NCBI GenBank assembly: GCA_041538185.1
Contig: JBGORM010000004.1
Span: 248,001-312,000, forward strand
Direction: 5' to 3'
Length of the DNA stretch: 64,000 nucleotides
From: Melioribacteraceae bacterium 4301-Me
GTDB taxonomy: Bacteria > Bacteroidota > Ignavibacteria > Ignavibacteriales > Melioribacteraceae
This document shows, in pieces, positions 55,650 through 64,000 of this stretch (within the stretch, counting starts at the first letter, position 1; the number at the start of each line of letters is the position of its first letter). Under the pieces are notes generated by a model. That model was not told the origin of the DNA, ran no database searches, and was given only the letters and a program-made list of their open reading frames with translations. Both the position numbers and the translations under genes were made by a program.

Positions 55650-56678
55650 TTATAAAAGCTTTATTACATTTTTAGTAGTAGAAATTTCAGAACGCTCTGT
55701 TTTCCTGTTCTTCTGTTGACTATCCTTTCCCTCCATTCTTACTTTAGTTTCCAATTTAGTTGAGGTAACAGAACTAAACAGCATACCTTTATCAATATCA
55801 AAAATGATAACACCGTCGCCATTAAATTTGGGCTCATCAAATTCATAATTAATTCCTTGCTCTGTCCCTTTTTTATTTCCGTAATTTGTAGTTGAAAGTG
55901 AGGCTGTAATTTTAGCTCCCACGCCGTTCGGTAATTTTACAAAGTCATCAAGTTTGAAGGTTACTTTGTTTAAAATAGTTAAACTTGCCATAGTGCTTCT
56001 GTATTTTTCTTCCCAAGTTGAATCTTTTGTGATTTTGTTTTCGGGCATTATTCTAAAGATTAATTGGCATAAGGGTGCTAAAGCTGAATACTTTATGTAA
56101 TCAATTATTTTTTGACGATCTTCTTTGGTTATTTTCTCTGTCTGATTTTCCGCTGCAATAAACTTATCAACCATTTTGTCAATGTTATTTATTTCTTTGA
56201 TTAATCCTTTTTTTGTAAGTACAAGTTCAAATGGTGTGTTTAATACTGTTTCATATTCGATAAATTTATTCCTGTCTCCGGGTGATATGGTGGAATCAGA
56301 TGAAAAGTTTACCACTTGGTCGTTGTACTTGCTTACGATTTTTATTTTACTGATAGTTGTATTTAAGGAATAAGTACTATCAGGGTTTTTGCTCTTAACT
56401 ATGAAATTGAAAGTATAATCTGCAGTTTGGAAATATCTGTTTTTTATTAAGGTATCTGTCTTTATTAACTCATCAGTAGAAATAGTAGAGGTGAGCTGAT
56501 AGTTAAAATGACTGTTCGGGATAAATTTATAACCTAAATTAACAGTTTTGTTGTTATATATAACTGAAGAAAAAAGAGAATCATTTTCATTTAGTTTTAC
56601 CTTGCCTTGATTTTCAGTTTTCTTATTGCAAGAAATTGAAGAAAAAACAATGATTAATGCTAATAATATTTTTTTCAT
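55650..56678 (-). CDS. Putative lipoprotein, DUF6263-like
   Basis: A 342-residue exported lipoprotein. The signal ends FSSISCNKK, a lipobox with Cys. The mature part is beta-rich, with SVIYNNKTVNLGYKFIPNSH and a run of TISKIKIVSKYNDQVV, then SALAPLCQLIFRIMPENKIT and WEEKYRSTMASLTILNKVTF. These match the general outline of DUF6263, proteins that bind or protect something unknown at the outer membrane. The first 20 residues and Cys placement support export. It shares its stop region with NfeD (adjacent stops). The assignment to DUF6263 is by eye. Confidence 0.6.
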   Translation of the reverse strand: MKKILLALIIVFSSISCNKKTENQGKVKLNENDSLFSSVIYNNKTVNLGYKFIPNSHFNYQLTSTISTDELIKTDTLIKNRYFQTADYTFNFIVKSKNPDSTYSLNTTISKIKIVSKYNDQVVNFSSDSTISPGDRNKFIEYETVLNTPFELVLTKKGLIKEINNIDKMVDKFIAAENQTEKITKEDRQKIIDYIKYSALAPLCQLIFRIMPENKITKDSTWEEKYRSTMASLTILNKVTFKLDDFVKLPNGVGAKITASLSTTNYGNKKGTEQGINYEFDEPKFNGDGVIIFDIDKGMLFSSVTSTKLETKVRMEGKDSQQKNRKTERSEISTTKNVIKLL

Positions 56679-56787
56679 TTTGTCACTATTGTTGTAATAA
56701 AATAAAAAGAAGTATAAACACAGTTTTGGGAATAATTTTTGGTGACATATAGATAATTTTTATGTGCTTTACACTTCCTTATTATAA

Positions 56788-57219
56788 TTAAAATCCATTT
56801 ATATCCAGCAGTTCTTTTCTTGAAAAGAAATGATTGATTTCTTTTTGAGCGTTTTCATCTGAATCAGAACCATGGATAATATTTTCTTGAATACTTGTAG
56901 CGTATAATTTTCTTATAGTGCCTTCTGCTGCTTTTGCAGGGTCAGTAGCACCAATTAATTTTCTAAATTCTTCAACAGCATTTTCTTTTTCAAGCACTAT
57001 TGGAACACAAGGACCCGAAGTCATATATTTTATTAAGTCATTGAAAAATGGCTTATTTTTATGAATCTCGTAAAAACCCTTAGCAGAAGCTTCTGTTAGT
57101 TTAACCATTTTTAGACCTTTAATTTCAAATCCCGCTTCAGTTATTTTAAGGATAACTTCACCAATTAAATTTTTCCTTATGCAATCTGGCTTAAGAATGG
57201 CTAATGTTTTGTTGCTCAA
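56788..57219 (-). CDS. ndk: Nucleoside-diphosphate kinase
   Basis: A 143-residue enzyme that balances nucleoside triphosphates. Motifs are [49 protein letters not shown] and the active histidine in [16 protein letters not shown]. Length is standard. AGGAGGAAATTT precedes the ATG at 57219. It lies 15 bases after sucD in transcription order, so both are likely on one transcript. Confidence 0.96.
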   Translation of the reverse strand: MSNKTLAILKPDCIRKNLIGEVILKITEAGFEIKGLKMVKLTEASAKGFYEIHKNKPFFNDLIKYMTSGPCVPIVLEKENAVEEFRKLIGATDPAKAAEGTIRKLYATSIQENIIHGSDSDENAQKEINHFFSRKELLDINGF

Positions 57220-57234
57220 ATTTCCTCCTGCATT

Positions 57235-58191
57235 CTATTTATTTTTAGTGAACCTTTTAGTTTTTGTCTGCTTACTTTTTGTTTTTGCAGCCGGCTTTTT
57301 AGTTTTAGATTTAGAATTAATTTTATCAAGTGCTTTTTTCATTGTAATTCCAATTTCAGCAGGACTTTCGACCACGTATATGCCAGCTTTTTTCATTGCT
57401 TGCATTTTCTCTGCAGCAGTGCCTTTACCACCTGAAATTATTGCTCCAGCGTGTCCCATTCTTCTGCCTGGAGGTGCAGTTCTGCCAGCAATAAAACCAA
57501 CTACTGGTTTTTTAACATTTTTTTTGATAAACATTGCAGCTTCTTCTTCGGTAGTGCCACCTATTTCTCCAATCATTACAATTCCTTCTGTCTCAGGATC
57601 ATCATTAAATAATTTGATAATATCTACAAATCTTGAACCGATTACCGGGTCGCCTCCTATACCTACGCAAGTAGATTGACCAATATTTAAATCTGAAAGT
57701 TGTTTGACAGCCTCATAAGTTAAAGTACCACTTCTTGAAACTACGCCAACTTTCCCTTTTTTGTGTATAAAACCAGGCATTATACCAATCTTACCTTTAC
57801 CAGGCGAGATTATACCAGGACAATTTGGGCCTATTAGTGTAATCCCTTTTTGCTTAATATTGTGATATACCTTAACCATATCTTTGGCTGGTATACCTTC
57901 AGTAATACAGACAATTAATTTAATTCCAGCATTTGCCGACTCTAAAATTGCATCTGCAGCGAATTGAGGGGGCACGAAAATAGCAGAAGCGTCAGCTTTA
58001 GTGGCTTTAACTGCTTCAAGAACAGTGTTAAAGACAGGCACACCTAAGAATTTTGTTCCACCTTTGCCTGGTGTTACACCAGCAACTACTTTAGTACCGT
58101 ATTCAATCATTTGTTGAGTATGAAACGAACCTTCGCTTCCTGTTATCCCTTGAACTAATACGCGTGTTTTTTTGTCAAGTAAAATGCTCAT
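57235..58191 (-). CDS. sucD: Succinyl-CoA ligase, alpha subunit, with a lysine-rich tail
   Basis: Alpha subunit that carries the phosphohistidine of succinyl-CoA synthetase. It opens [20 protein letters not shown], and [34 protein letters not shown] and [20 protein letters not shown] (active His) follow. I start at the ATG at 58191; an upstream in-frame ATG at 58236 adds 15 residues not seen in the family. The protein ends in about 25 residues nearly all Lys, Thr, Ser, Ala and Asn, which the usual 290-residue SucD lacks. The beta subunit is not in the window. Confidence 0.95.
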   Translation of the reverse strand: MSILLDKKTRVLVQGITGSEGSFHTQQMIEYGTKVVAGVTPGKGGTKFLGVPVFNTVLEAVKATKADASAIFVPPQFAADAILESANAGIKLIVCITEGIPAKDMVKVYHNIKQKGITLIGPNCPGIISPGKGKIGIMPGFIHKKGKVGVVSRSGTLTYEAVKQLSDLNIGQSTCVGIGGDPVIGSRFVDIIKLFNDDPETEGIVMIGEIGGTTEEEAAMFIKKNVKKPVVGFIAGRTAPPGRRMGHAGAIISGGKGTAAEKMQAMKKAGIYVVESPAEIGITMKKALDKINSKSKTKKPAAKTKSKQTKTKRFTKNK

Positions 58192-58283
58192 TTTTATACC
58201 TGCATTTATTATGTGACAGTTATTATTTGAATTCAAAAATTAATAAAAATTGGTCTAATATCATTGAAATGGCTTGATAAAAA

Positions 58284-59717
58284 TTATCTATTATTGAGTA
58301 ATTTGTTTTGAATATATAAAGCAAGTTGTAATAATTTTTTTTCTTCGAATTGATTTGCTAACAGCTGCATTCCAATTGGAAGTCCTTTTTTATCTTTTCC
58401 AATAGGAATGTTCATGCCTGGTATGCCTGCGAGGTTGGCTGTTGTTGTATAAACATCGTTTAAATACATCTCTAACGGGTCATTGGTCTGTTCACCAATT
58501 TTAAAAGCAGTTGTTGGTGTAGTAGGAGTTATTAAAATATCGACAGATTTGAAAGCGTTGTCGAAATCATTTTTAAATAGTCGTCTTACCTTCTGTGCTT
58601 TTCCGTAGTATGCATCATAATAGCCTGCGGAAAGGACATAAGTACCGAGCATTATTCTATTTTTTACTTCATGGCCAAAGGCTTCTGACCTTGTATTAAT
58701 ATACATATCCGACAAATCGCCTTTTAACTGTGAACGGTAACCATATTTAACGCCGTCATAACGAGCAAGATTCGAAGATGCCTCTGCTGTAGTTAAAATG
58801 TAATATGTTGATATAGCATATTCAGTCATAGGCAGTGAAATTTCCGTAATTGTAAACCCATTTTGTCTTAGTTTCTCAGTTATACTTAGTACAGCTAATT
58901 TAATTTCCTCGTTTAATCCAGAGCCGAAATATTCTTTAGGAAGTCCAATTTTTAATTTTGGTGCGTTTTCGTAGTTATTAATTGTATATTTTTCTGGTAT
59001 ATTATTGTAGGAAGTTGAGTCTTTTTCATCGTAACCAGCAATAGTTTCTAATATTAAAGACAAATCTTCTACATTATTTGCTAATGGTCCAATAGTATCA
59101 AAAGAAGAAGCGTAAGCCGTTAGCCCATATCGGGATACAAGTCCATATGTAGGTTTTAGCCCATAAATACCACAAAAAGCAGCAGGCTGCCGTATTGAAC
59201 CGCCAGTATCTGAACCAAGAGCGGCATCACATAAATTAGCTGCTACTGCAACTGCAGAGCCACCACTTGAACCTCCTGGTACTCGTTCATTATCGTGAGG
59301 GTTTCTTACGAATCCGAAAGCAGAATTTTCGTTGGAAGAACCCATTGCAAATTCATCGCAATTTGTTTTTCCAATTATTATTGCATCCTCATCAATAAGT
59401 TTTTGAATGACAGTCGCATTATAAATTGAAACAAAATTCTTTAATATATTGGAAGAGCAGGTGAGCGGTTTATCTTTGATGGCAATTACATCTTTTACTG
59501 CAATAACCATTCCTGCTAATTTGCCGCAAGTTCCGCTTTTAATTTTTTCTTCTATAGTATCAGCCTGGGTTAAGCAGTCATCGAAGACAAAATTATAAGC
59601 ATTAAGATGTTTTTGCTGCTCAATTTTGTTCAGAAAATTAGTGATATTTTCTTTGAGGGAAAGAAGACCCGATTTAATTAAATGTATTTTTTCTGAATGA
59701 TTTTTGTATTCAGGCAA
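58284..59717 (-). CDS. gatA: Glutamyl-tRNA(Gln)/aspartyl-tRNA(Asn) amidotransferase, subunit A
   Basis: Amidase subunit that makes ammonia from glutamine for correct charging of tRNA-Gln or tRNA-Asn. The Ser-cisSer-Lys triad sits in GMVIAVKDVIAIKD (Lys) and VPGGSSGGSAVAVAANL followed by LGSDTGGSIRQPAAFCGIYG. YGLVSRYGLTAYASSFDT and PTTAFKIGE are further family marks. It is 477 residues long, typical. GatB/GatC are not nearby. Downstream in transcription is sucD after a 92-base gap; upstream is tatA. Confidence 0.93.
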   Translation of the reverse strand: MPEYKNHSEKIHLIKSGLLSLKENITNFLNKIEQQKHLNAYNFVFDDCLTQADTIEEKIKSGTCGKLAGMVIAVKDVIAIKDKPLTCSSNILKNFVSIYNATVIQKLIDEDAIIIGKTNCDEFAMGSSNENSAFGFVRNPHDNERVPGGSSGGSAVAVAANLCDAALGSDTGGSIRQPAAFCGIYGLKPTYGLVSRYGLTAYASSFDTIGPLANNVEDLSLILETIAGYDEKDSTSYNNIPEKYTINNYENAPKLKIGLPKEYFGSGLNEEIKLAVLSITEKLRQNGFTITEISLPMTEYAISTYYILTTAEASSNLARYDGVKYGYRSQLKGDLSDMYINTRSEAFGHEVKNRIMLGTYVLSAGYYDAYYGKAQKVRRLFKNDFDNAFKSVDILITPTTPTTAFKIGEQTNDPLEMYLNDVYTTTANLAGIPGMNIPIGKDKKGLPIGMQLLANQFEEKKLLQLALYIQNKLLNNR

Positions 59718-59756
59718 TTAACAACCTCTCTTGTATCAGCTGTAATAATGCAAAAA

Positions 59757-59951
59757 TTATTTTTTATCAGTATTGCTTTCGGACTTCTCTGAAATTTTTA
59801 TATCCTCTTCAACATCTTTCAATGCTTTCTTAAATTCTCTCATTCCTTTTCCGATACCTTGTGCAAGTTCAGGTATTTTCTTAGCTCCGAATAAAATAAG
59901 AATAGCTAATACTATAATTAATATTTCTCCAGCTCCTAAGTTACCAAACAT
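59757..59951 (-). CDS. tatA: Sec-independent translocase protein TatA
   Basis: A 64-residue protein. One membrane helix ([20 protein letters not shown]) is followed by the amphipathic [14 protein letters not shown] and an acidic tail. The [20 protein letters not shown] pattern is that of TatA/TatE. It forms the pore for folded Tat substrates, such as the molybdenum hydroxylase at 3562-6128. One base separates it from the purQ stop. No tatC is in the window. Confidence 0.87.
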   Translation of the reverse strand: MFGNLGAGEILIIVLAILILFGAKKIPELAQGIGKGMREFKKALKDVEEDIKISEKSESNTDKK

Positions 59952-59952
59952 A

Positions 59953-60663
59953 TTACACCTCGATTAGATTTAATAAATTTTTTACTAATGAACTAAAAAT
60001 TAAAGAACCATCTGTATTGCCAAGTATTGGGTCGCATGCATTCTCTGGATGCGGCATAAGTCCCAAAATATTTTTTTCTCTATTGGAAATACCGGCTATA
60101 TTTTTTACAGAACCATTAGGGTTGTATTTAGCTGAAATTTCGCCATACTTAGAAGCATATTTAAAGATTATCTGGTCATTTTCTTCGAGTTCATTTAAAG
60201 TTTTTTCATCGGCGAAATAATTACCCTCACCATGCTTTATTGGTAATTTAATCACATCCTTGTTTAATTTATTTGTAAAGAAAGTATTCCTATTGATTAT
60301 TTTCAAATAAATATTTTTGCATACAAATTTCAGTGACTCGTTTTTTAACATAACACCTGGTAAAAGTCCAGCTTCTAAAAGTATTTGGAAGCCATTGCAA
60401 ATTCCTAAAACAAAGCCGCCTTTTAAAGCAAAATCAATTACAGAGTCCATTATAGGTGAAAATCTTGCTATAGCGCCAGTCCTTAAATAATCTCCATAAG
60501 AAAAACCGCCTGGTAGAACAATTACATCTGAATTTTTCAAGTCAGTATCTTTATGCCATATTAGTTCGGTTTTATATCCAAGCACATTATTAATAGCATA
60601 GAAAGCATCATAATCACAATTTGAACCTGGGAAAGTAACTACTCCAAATTTTATTTTGCTCAT
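59953..60663 (-). CDS. purQ: Phosphoribosylformylglycinamidine synthase, glutamine amidotransferase subunit
   Basis: Supplies ammonia for step four of purine synthesis. The class I glutamine amidotransferase motif is [21 protein letters not shown] with its catalytic Cys. [31 protein letters not shown] and [17 protein letters not shown], with the catalytic His and Glu, complete the family. It is 236 residues long. Its start overlaps the end of purS by four bases, so the two are translationally coupled; this belongs to the three-part PurSQL type. Confidence 0.95.
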   Translation of the reverse strand: MSKIKFGVVTFPGSNCDYDAFYAINNVLGYKTELIWHKDTDLKNSDVIVLPGGFSYGDYLRTGAIARFSPIMDSVIDFALKGGFVLGICNGFQILLEAGLLPGVMLKNESLKFVCKNIYLKIINRNTFFTNKLNKDVIKLPIKHGEGNYFADEKTLNELEENDQIIFKYASKYGEISAKYNPNGSVKNIAGISNREKNILGLMPHPENACDPILGNTDGSLIFSSLVKNLLNLIEV

Positions 60664-60908
60664 ATTTCTTCCAAAGTATATTCAAAATCTTCCATTATTG
60701 GGTTGCTAAGTAATTTCTCGCAATATATTTTAACCTCGTTATCTGCAGCACTTTTGTCATCGGTGTTAACAATAAATTCAATGTATTTACCTATTCTTGT
60801 ACCGCTAACATTACTTATGCCTAAAAGTTTTGCTCCTTGTTCAACTGCCTTCCCTGCCGGGTCTAAAATTGTTGGACGTCTTTTAATAATTACTTTTGCG
60901 ATAAACAA
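60660..60908 (-). CDS. purS: Phosphoribosylformylglycinamidine synthase subunit PurS
   Basis: A small (82-residue) structural subunit that bridges PurQ and PurL. It opens with FIAKVIIKRRPTILDPAGKA, the usual PurS start, and ends [29 protein letters not shown] is the second family mark. PurL (large subunit) is not in the window. The ATG at 60908 has GTGAT-type sequence upstream but only a weak Shine-Dalgarno site. Confidence 0.94.
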   Translation of the reverse strand: MFIAKVIIKRRPTILDPAGKAVEQGAKLLGISNVSGTRIGKYIEFIVNTDDKSAADNEVKIYCEKLLSNPIMEDFEYTLEEI

Positions 60909-60916
60909 GTATCACC

Positions 60917-61666
60917 TCAGTTTGTCTCTTCTTTTATTTTGATTGATTCATGATTGTGTTGGAAAATTAAAAAATATATGTGTCTTATAATTCCAAATAA
61001 TATTACTGAAATAAATATGTAGAAAAAAATAATTCCGTTTGTTATTAAAGCTAAAATGAGCGTAAAAAGTAGTATGAAAAACAATATAACTTTTTCCTTT
61101 AGATTTTTATTTTTGAGTTTTGGCAGAGCACTGTATTTAATTTTTGTCACCATTAAAAAAGAAAGAATTATAACAAGCGGGATTACAAATTTGTCAAAAG
61201 GTTCGATGATATTTCCATTGCGGTAGTAGGAATTAACAAAAAGAGCTATTGTAACTGCAGATATTGGAATAGGAAGTCCTTTGTAATCAGTTTTTACATT
61301 AATGTCTTCAATCTGGATATTAAATCTTGCTAAACGAAGAGCACCAAATATTAACAGAAGTGAACTAACTATAATGCCCCATAAGCCGAGATTAGCTAAA
61401 TTGCTTTTGTAAATTAAAAAGGCTGGTGCAGCACCAAAACTTACAACATCTGATAACGAATCTAATTCTACACCAAACTTGCTTGATGTTCCGATAAGTC
61501 GTGCAATTATGCCATCTAAAGTATCGAAGATTGCAGCTGCAATTATGAATATTGCAGCGTATTTAAATTCCTCGTTCCCAGTCATTAGAATAGATAAAAA
61601 ACCACAAAAAATATTAAGAGAAGTAATGATATTAGGTATATAAGATTTTTTGAGGGAATTATTCAT
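60917..61666 (-). CDS. pssA: CDP-diacylglycerol-serine O-phosphatidyltransferase
   Basis: Membrane enzyme (about 249 residues) that makes phosphatidylserine from CDP-diacylglycerol and serine. The CDP-alcohol phosphotransferase motif is FDTLDGIIARLIGTSSKFGV followed by ELDSLSDVVSFG (D-G-x2-A-R-x8-G-x3-D-x3-D). Six to eight helices follow. An upstream in-frame ATG at 61714 lies inside the psd frame; I use the ATG at 61666, since KKSYIPNIITSLNIFCGF is the normal start of PssA. It overlaps psd by eight bases; the two enzymes make phosphatidylethanolamine in sequence. Confidence 0.91.
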   Translation of the reverse strand: MNNSLKKSYIPNIITSLNIFCGFLSILMTGNEEFKYAAIFIIAAAIFDTLDGIIARLIGTSSKFGVELDSLSDVVSFGAAPAFLIYKSNLANLGLWGIIVSSLLLIFGALRLARFNIQIEDINVKTDYKGLPIPISAVTIALFVNSYYRNGNIIEPFDKFVIPLVIILSFLMVTKIKYSALPKLKNKNLKEKVILFFILLFTLILALITNGIIFFYIFISVILFGIIRHIYFLIFQHNHESIKIKEETN

Positions 61667-62315
61667 TTTGTATTTTCTCGAAAAGTATTGTTTCACCAGC
61701 TTTAACTTTATCACCTACTTTTACCATTAATTTCCATGTAGAATCAACAATCACATCTGACCTGCTTCCAAACTTAATCATACCAAATCTTTCTCCAATT
61801 TTTACACTATCGCCGAGTTTTAAATTGCATACAATCCTTCTGGCAATAGTTCCAGCCACCTGAGTAAATAATACCTTGCCTAAATTATTTTTAATGCCAA
61901 TCTCAGTGCGTTCGTTTCTTTCATCAGCTTTATCGTAAAAAGCAACTAAATACTCGCCTGGCACATAGTTAAAATAATCAATTACACCGTTAATTGGAAT
62001 CCTATTTACATGAACATCAAAAGGCGACATGAAAATTGACACTTGTTGAGCAATACAATTTAAAAATTTGTTTTCTCTTTTTGTTTTTATCGAAATTATT
62101 TTACCATCTGCGGGAGCTACAACACAATTTTTTTGCTTTGGCGGTATTCTTTCAGGGTCCCTAAAAAAGTAAGTTGTAAATGCAAAAATCAAAGCTCCAA
62201 TAACAATAAATAAATTTTTTAAAAAATTGTTTTGAAATAAAAAAGCTAATACAATAATTAAAATTGCAATACATGCAATTATTAAGTAAGTAAATAAACC
62301 ATATTTTGAAATCAT
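61659..62315 (-). CDS. psd: Phosphatidylserine decarboxylase, short type
   Basis: Membrane-bound pyruvoyl enzyme (218 residues) that turns phosphatidylserine into phosphatidylethanolamine. The self-cleavage site is in IKFGSRSDV (Gly-Ser), which forms the pyruvoyl group. VAPADGKIISI, FMSPFDVHVNRIPI and DKADERNERTEI are further marks. The short length and FGS instead of LGST are those of the archaeal/Bacteroidota type. Two helices at 8-50 anchor it. It is followed by pssA with overlapping frames. Confidence 0.93.
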   Translation of the reverse strand: MISKYGLFTYLIIACIAILIIVLAFLFQNNFLKNLFIVIGALIFAFTTYFFRDPERIPPKQKNCVVAPADGKIISIKTKRENKFLNCIAQQVSIFMSPFDVHVNRIPINGVIDYFNYVPGEYLVAFYDKADERNERTEIGIKNNLGKVLFTQVAGTIARRIVCNLKLGDSVKIGERFGMIKFGSRSDVIVDSTWKLMVKVGDKVKAGETILFEKIQNE

Positions 62316-62439
62316 GTTGTAAGTTAAGGAAAATAGATTTTTACGTGCGTAAATCTAACATTTTCTTGTTTTAATTTCTTGTGAAAATATTTTTTATTAG
62401 TTTTTGACTGCTAATAATAAAAAAGATTTGGGAGGATAC

Positions 62440-62766
62440 ATGAAACCCGATATGCACGGGATGCTGAAACAAATTCAAAAAATGCAAGAGGATATGCAAA
62501 AAGTGCAGAACGAGCTTGAGAATAAAACTGTAACTGAAGAAAGCGGCGGCGGTATGGTAAAAGCTACGGTAAATGGTAAAAAGGAATTAATTTCTATAAA
62601 GATAGATGATGAGGTTTTATCCTCCAACGATAAAGAAATGTTAGAAGATCTTATTGTAGCAGCAGTAAATAAAGCGTTAAATTCTGCTGGTAAAATGGCT
62701 GAAGAAGAAATAGCTAATATCACAAAAGGAATAATTCCTCCAGGCTTTAATATCCCAGGTTTGTAA
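62440..62766 (+). CDS. ebfC: YbaB/EbfC nucleoid-associated protein
   Basis: A small DNA-binding protein (108 residues). Its long helix MLKQIQKMQEDMQKVQNELE is followed by the strand MVKATVNGKKELISIKID and DLIVAAVNKALNSAGKMAEE. An upstream TTG at 62404 would add 12 residues, but GGGAGG lies just before the ATG at 62440, which I choose. It precedes recR by one base, the usual pair next to dnaX. Confidence 0.94.
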   Translation: MKPDMHGMLKQIQKMQEDMQKVQNELENKTVTEESGGGMVKATVNGKKELISIKIDDEVLSSNDKEMLEDLIVAAVNKALNSAGKMAEEEIANITKGIIPPGFNIPGL

Positions 62767-62767
62767 A

Positions 62768-63367
62768 GTGTTAATAGCTGAACCATTACAAGTAGCTATT
62801 GAAGAGCTCAGTAAGTTGCCCTCTATTGGCAAGAAAACAGCGCAGAGACTTGCCCTGCACATTCTGAAAAGCGATAGGCAAACTGTGGAGGCTCTTGTAA
62901 AATCCTTAATTGACCTCAAAGAAAAAATTACTTTTTGTCGCAACTGCTTTAATATTTCTGTTGATGAGCTTTGTGATATTTGTAAAAGTGCAAAAAGAGA
63001 TAGAAGTACTATCTGTGTGGTTGAAGAGGCAAGTGATATTATTGCTATCGAAAAAACGAATGAGTATAATGGGCTATATCATGTGCTTGGAGGGGTTCTT
63101 AATCCGCTTGCTAATATAACAGCTGAACAGTTAAAAATAAACGAACTTATTAAACGTGTTGAAAAAGAAAAAGTTAAAGAAGTGATTCTTGCACTTAATC
63201 CCGACGCAGAAGGAGATACTACTGCTCTTTACATCGCTAAATTAATTAAACATTTTCCTGTTAAGGTAACTAGAATTGCTCGCGGGTTACCAATTGGTGG
63301 GGACCTAGAATTTGCCGATGAAGCTACAATTGGCAGAGCATTTATTGGAAGAATTGTAGTTCAATGA
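62768..63367 (+). CDS. recR: Recombination protein RecR
   Basis: A 199-residue repair protein that works with RecO/RecF on gaps. The helix-hairpin-helix is LSKLPSIGKKTAQRLALHIL, the zinc finger CRNCFNISVDELCDIC, and the Toprim core TICVVEEASDIIAIE, then LALNPDAEGDTTALYIAK. GTG starts at 62768, directly after ebfC. Its last codon overlaps the next start (ATGA). Confidence 0.95.
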   Translation: MLIAEPLQVAIEELSKLPSIGKKTAQRLALHILKSDRQTVEALVKSLIDLKEKITFCRNCFNISVDELCDICKSAKRDRSTICVVEEASDIIAIEKTNEYNGLYHVLGGVLNPLANITAEQLKINELIKRVEKEKVKEVILALNPDAEGDTTALYIAKLIKHFPVKVTRIARGLPIGGDLEFADEATIGRAFIGRIVVQ

Positions 63368-64000
63368 AAGATTGGTATAAATCCTGGTTCAATTCTCCTT
63401 TTTATTTAACAGTATACAATCATAGAGATACCCATGATGCTGAAAAATTGTTGGATCTTATCTTAAGGTATATTAATCCAAACTCGGAACTAAAAGTTTT
63501 AGATACTGCTTGTGGTGCAGGCAGGCATGCAATTTATCTAGCTGAGAAGGGTTTTGACGTCTATGGGTTTGATTTAAGCAAGACTTTACTTCTTGAAGCA
63601 ATAAAAAAGGCTGAATTAGGAAATATCAATGTAAAATTTTTATTGACTGATATTCGTGCTGCTTGTTTTAAAATAAAGTTTGATATTATACTAAATCTTT
63701 TTACAAGCTTCGGATATTTTGAAAATGATAACGAGAATTTTCGTTTTTTTATTAAAGCTAAATCATTTTTAGCTAAAGAGGGTGTTCTTATAATCGATTA
63801 CTTTAATCCCAAGTATCTTAAAAAGAATTTAATTGATTATAGTGAAAAAAACATTAACTCCATTATTATAAAAGAAAAAAGATACTTTCAGGGTGAAAGG
63901 GTTAACAAAAGTATTGAAATTATCTCTGAAAAAAACACTTACCACTTTGAAGAATCTGTAGCATTGTATAATTACGACTACTTAAAAAGAAAGTTTGAAG
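63364..64000 (+). CDS. Class I SAM-dependent methyltransferase, N-terminal part (cut by window edge)
   Basis: An ATG at 63364 overlaps the recR stop (ATGA), and the frame stays open to the last base (212 codons). It begins KDWYKSWFNSPFYLTVYNHR. Motif I is VLDTACGAGRHAIYLAEKGF, with the acidic end of the second strand in VYGFDLSK and motif III ILNLFTSFGYF. This matches small-molecule or protein methyltransferases of the SmtA/UbiE-like superfamily. The substrate cannot be told. The C-terminal end is outside the window. Confidence 0.86.
   Translation, partial: MKDWYKSWFNSPFYLTVYNHRDTHDAEKLLDLILRYINPNSELKVLDTACGAGRHAIYLAEKGFDVYGFDLSKTLLLEAIKKAELGNINVKFLLTDIRAACFKIKFDIILNLFTSFGYFENDNENFRFFIKAKSFLAKEGVLIIDYFNPKYLKKNLIDYSEKNINSIIIKEKRYFQGERVNKSIEIISEKNTYHFEESVALYNYDYLKRKFE

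Noticed and set aside
57179..57679. Open frame of 166 codons on the forward strand across ndk/sucD
   Set aside because: It is the antisense reflection of sucD, hydrophobic and compositionally like a mirror of its codons, with no ribosome site and no recognisable domain.

Overview
The window is AT-rich bacterial DNA with dense, mostly leaderless gene order. Signs pointing to the Bacteroidota/Chlorobiota/Ignavibacteriota group are TAnnTTTG-type promoter elements, a methylmalonyl-CoA mutase without a fused B12 domain, a fused E1 alpha/beta 2-oxoacid dehydrogenase, a DUF6600 protein, TonB-C/MORN-like proteins and lipoproteins with a loose lipobox. An ignavibacterial heterotroph is the best guess. 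This is inferred from gene content, not from a phylogeny.

Left part (1-22.8 kb), mainly housekeeping. Lysine catabolism comes first: lysine 6-transaminase, cut by the left edge, and an ALDH7-type aminoadipate-semialdehyde dehydrogenase. Then follow the SRP RNA gene ffs, a Tat-exported two-subunit molybdenum hydroxylase of the isoquinoline 1-oxidoreductase type, a GlmM-like phosphohexomutase, endonuclease III and an EamA exporter. A six-gene block holds lpdA, lipB, fused E1, E2 with two lipoyl domains, lipA and a TonB-C/MORN-like envelope protein: a 2-oxoacid dehydrogenase complex together with the enzymes that make its lipoyl cofactor. After it come a thioredoxin-like protein, a DUF6600 protein, rpmB, ferritin, an M14 peptidase and mtgA.

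Accessory island (about 23.0-35.9 kb). It starts at a broken tyrosine-recombinase gene and ends beside a tRNA-Ser(CGA) gene. It carries a PLD-nuclease/SNF2-helicase protein and a large Eco57I-like adenine methyltransferase, which look like a split restriction-modification-type defence pair. It also has a DUF6978-like/DUF1828 pair, a DUF5131 (Gp37/Gp68) iron-sulfur protein with a decayed second copy, and an ImmA/IrrE-type regulator-protease overlapping a DUF4411 PIN-like gene. Its spacers hold several short palindromes. A related 21-base repeat lies at the start codon of the intact DUF5131 gene and in frame inside its decayed copy.

Right part (36-64 kb), housekeeping again. Two divergent tRNA-Ser genes are followed by a pyrimidine-dimer glycosylase, MATE exporter, Maf, isocitrate dehydrogenase, YtxH/DUF948-type envelope proteins, an EF-G paralogue and a HIT protein. 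Next are ThyX with dihydrofolate reductase, MutL, the methylmalonyl-CoA mutase large subunit, a UbiA-type prenyltransferase, a CNNM/CorC protein, Tgt-YajC and NfeD. A reverse-strand run follows (lipoprotein, ndk, sucD, gatA, tatA, purQ-purS, pssA-psd). The window ends with ebfC-recR and a methyltransferase cut by the right edge.

The most unusual material is in the island: the two-gene helicase/methylase module, the DUF6978-like/DUF1828 pair, and the traces of small repeats moving through its genes. No CRISPR array, rRNA gene or complete insertion sequence was seen.
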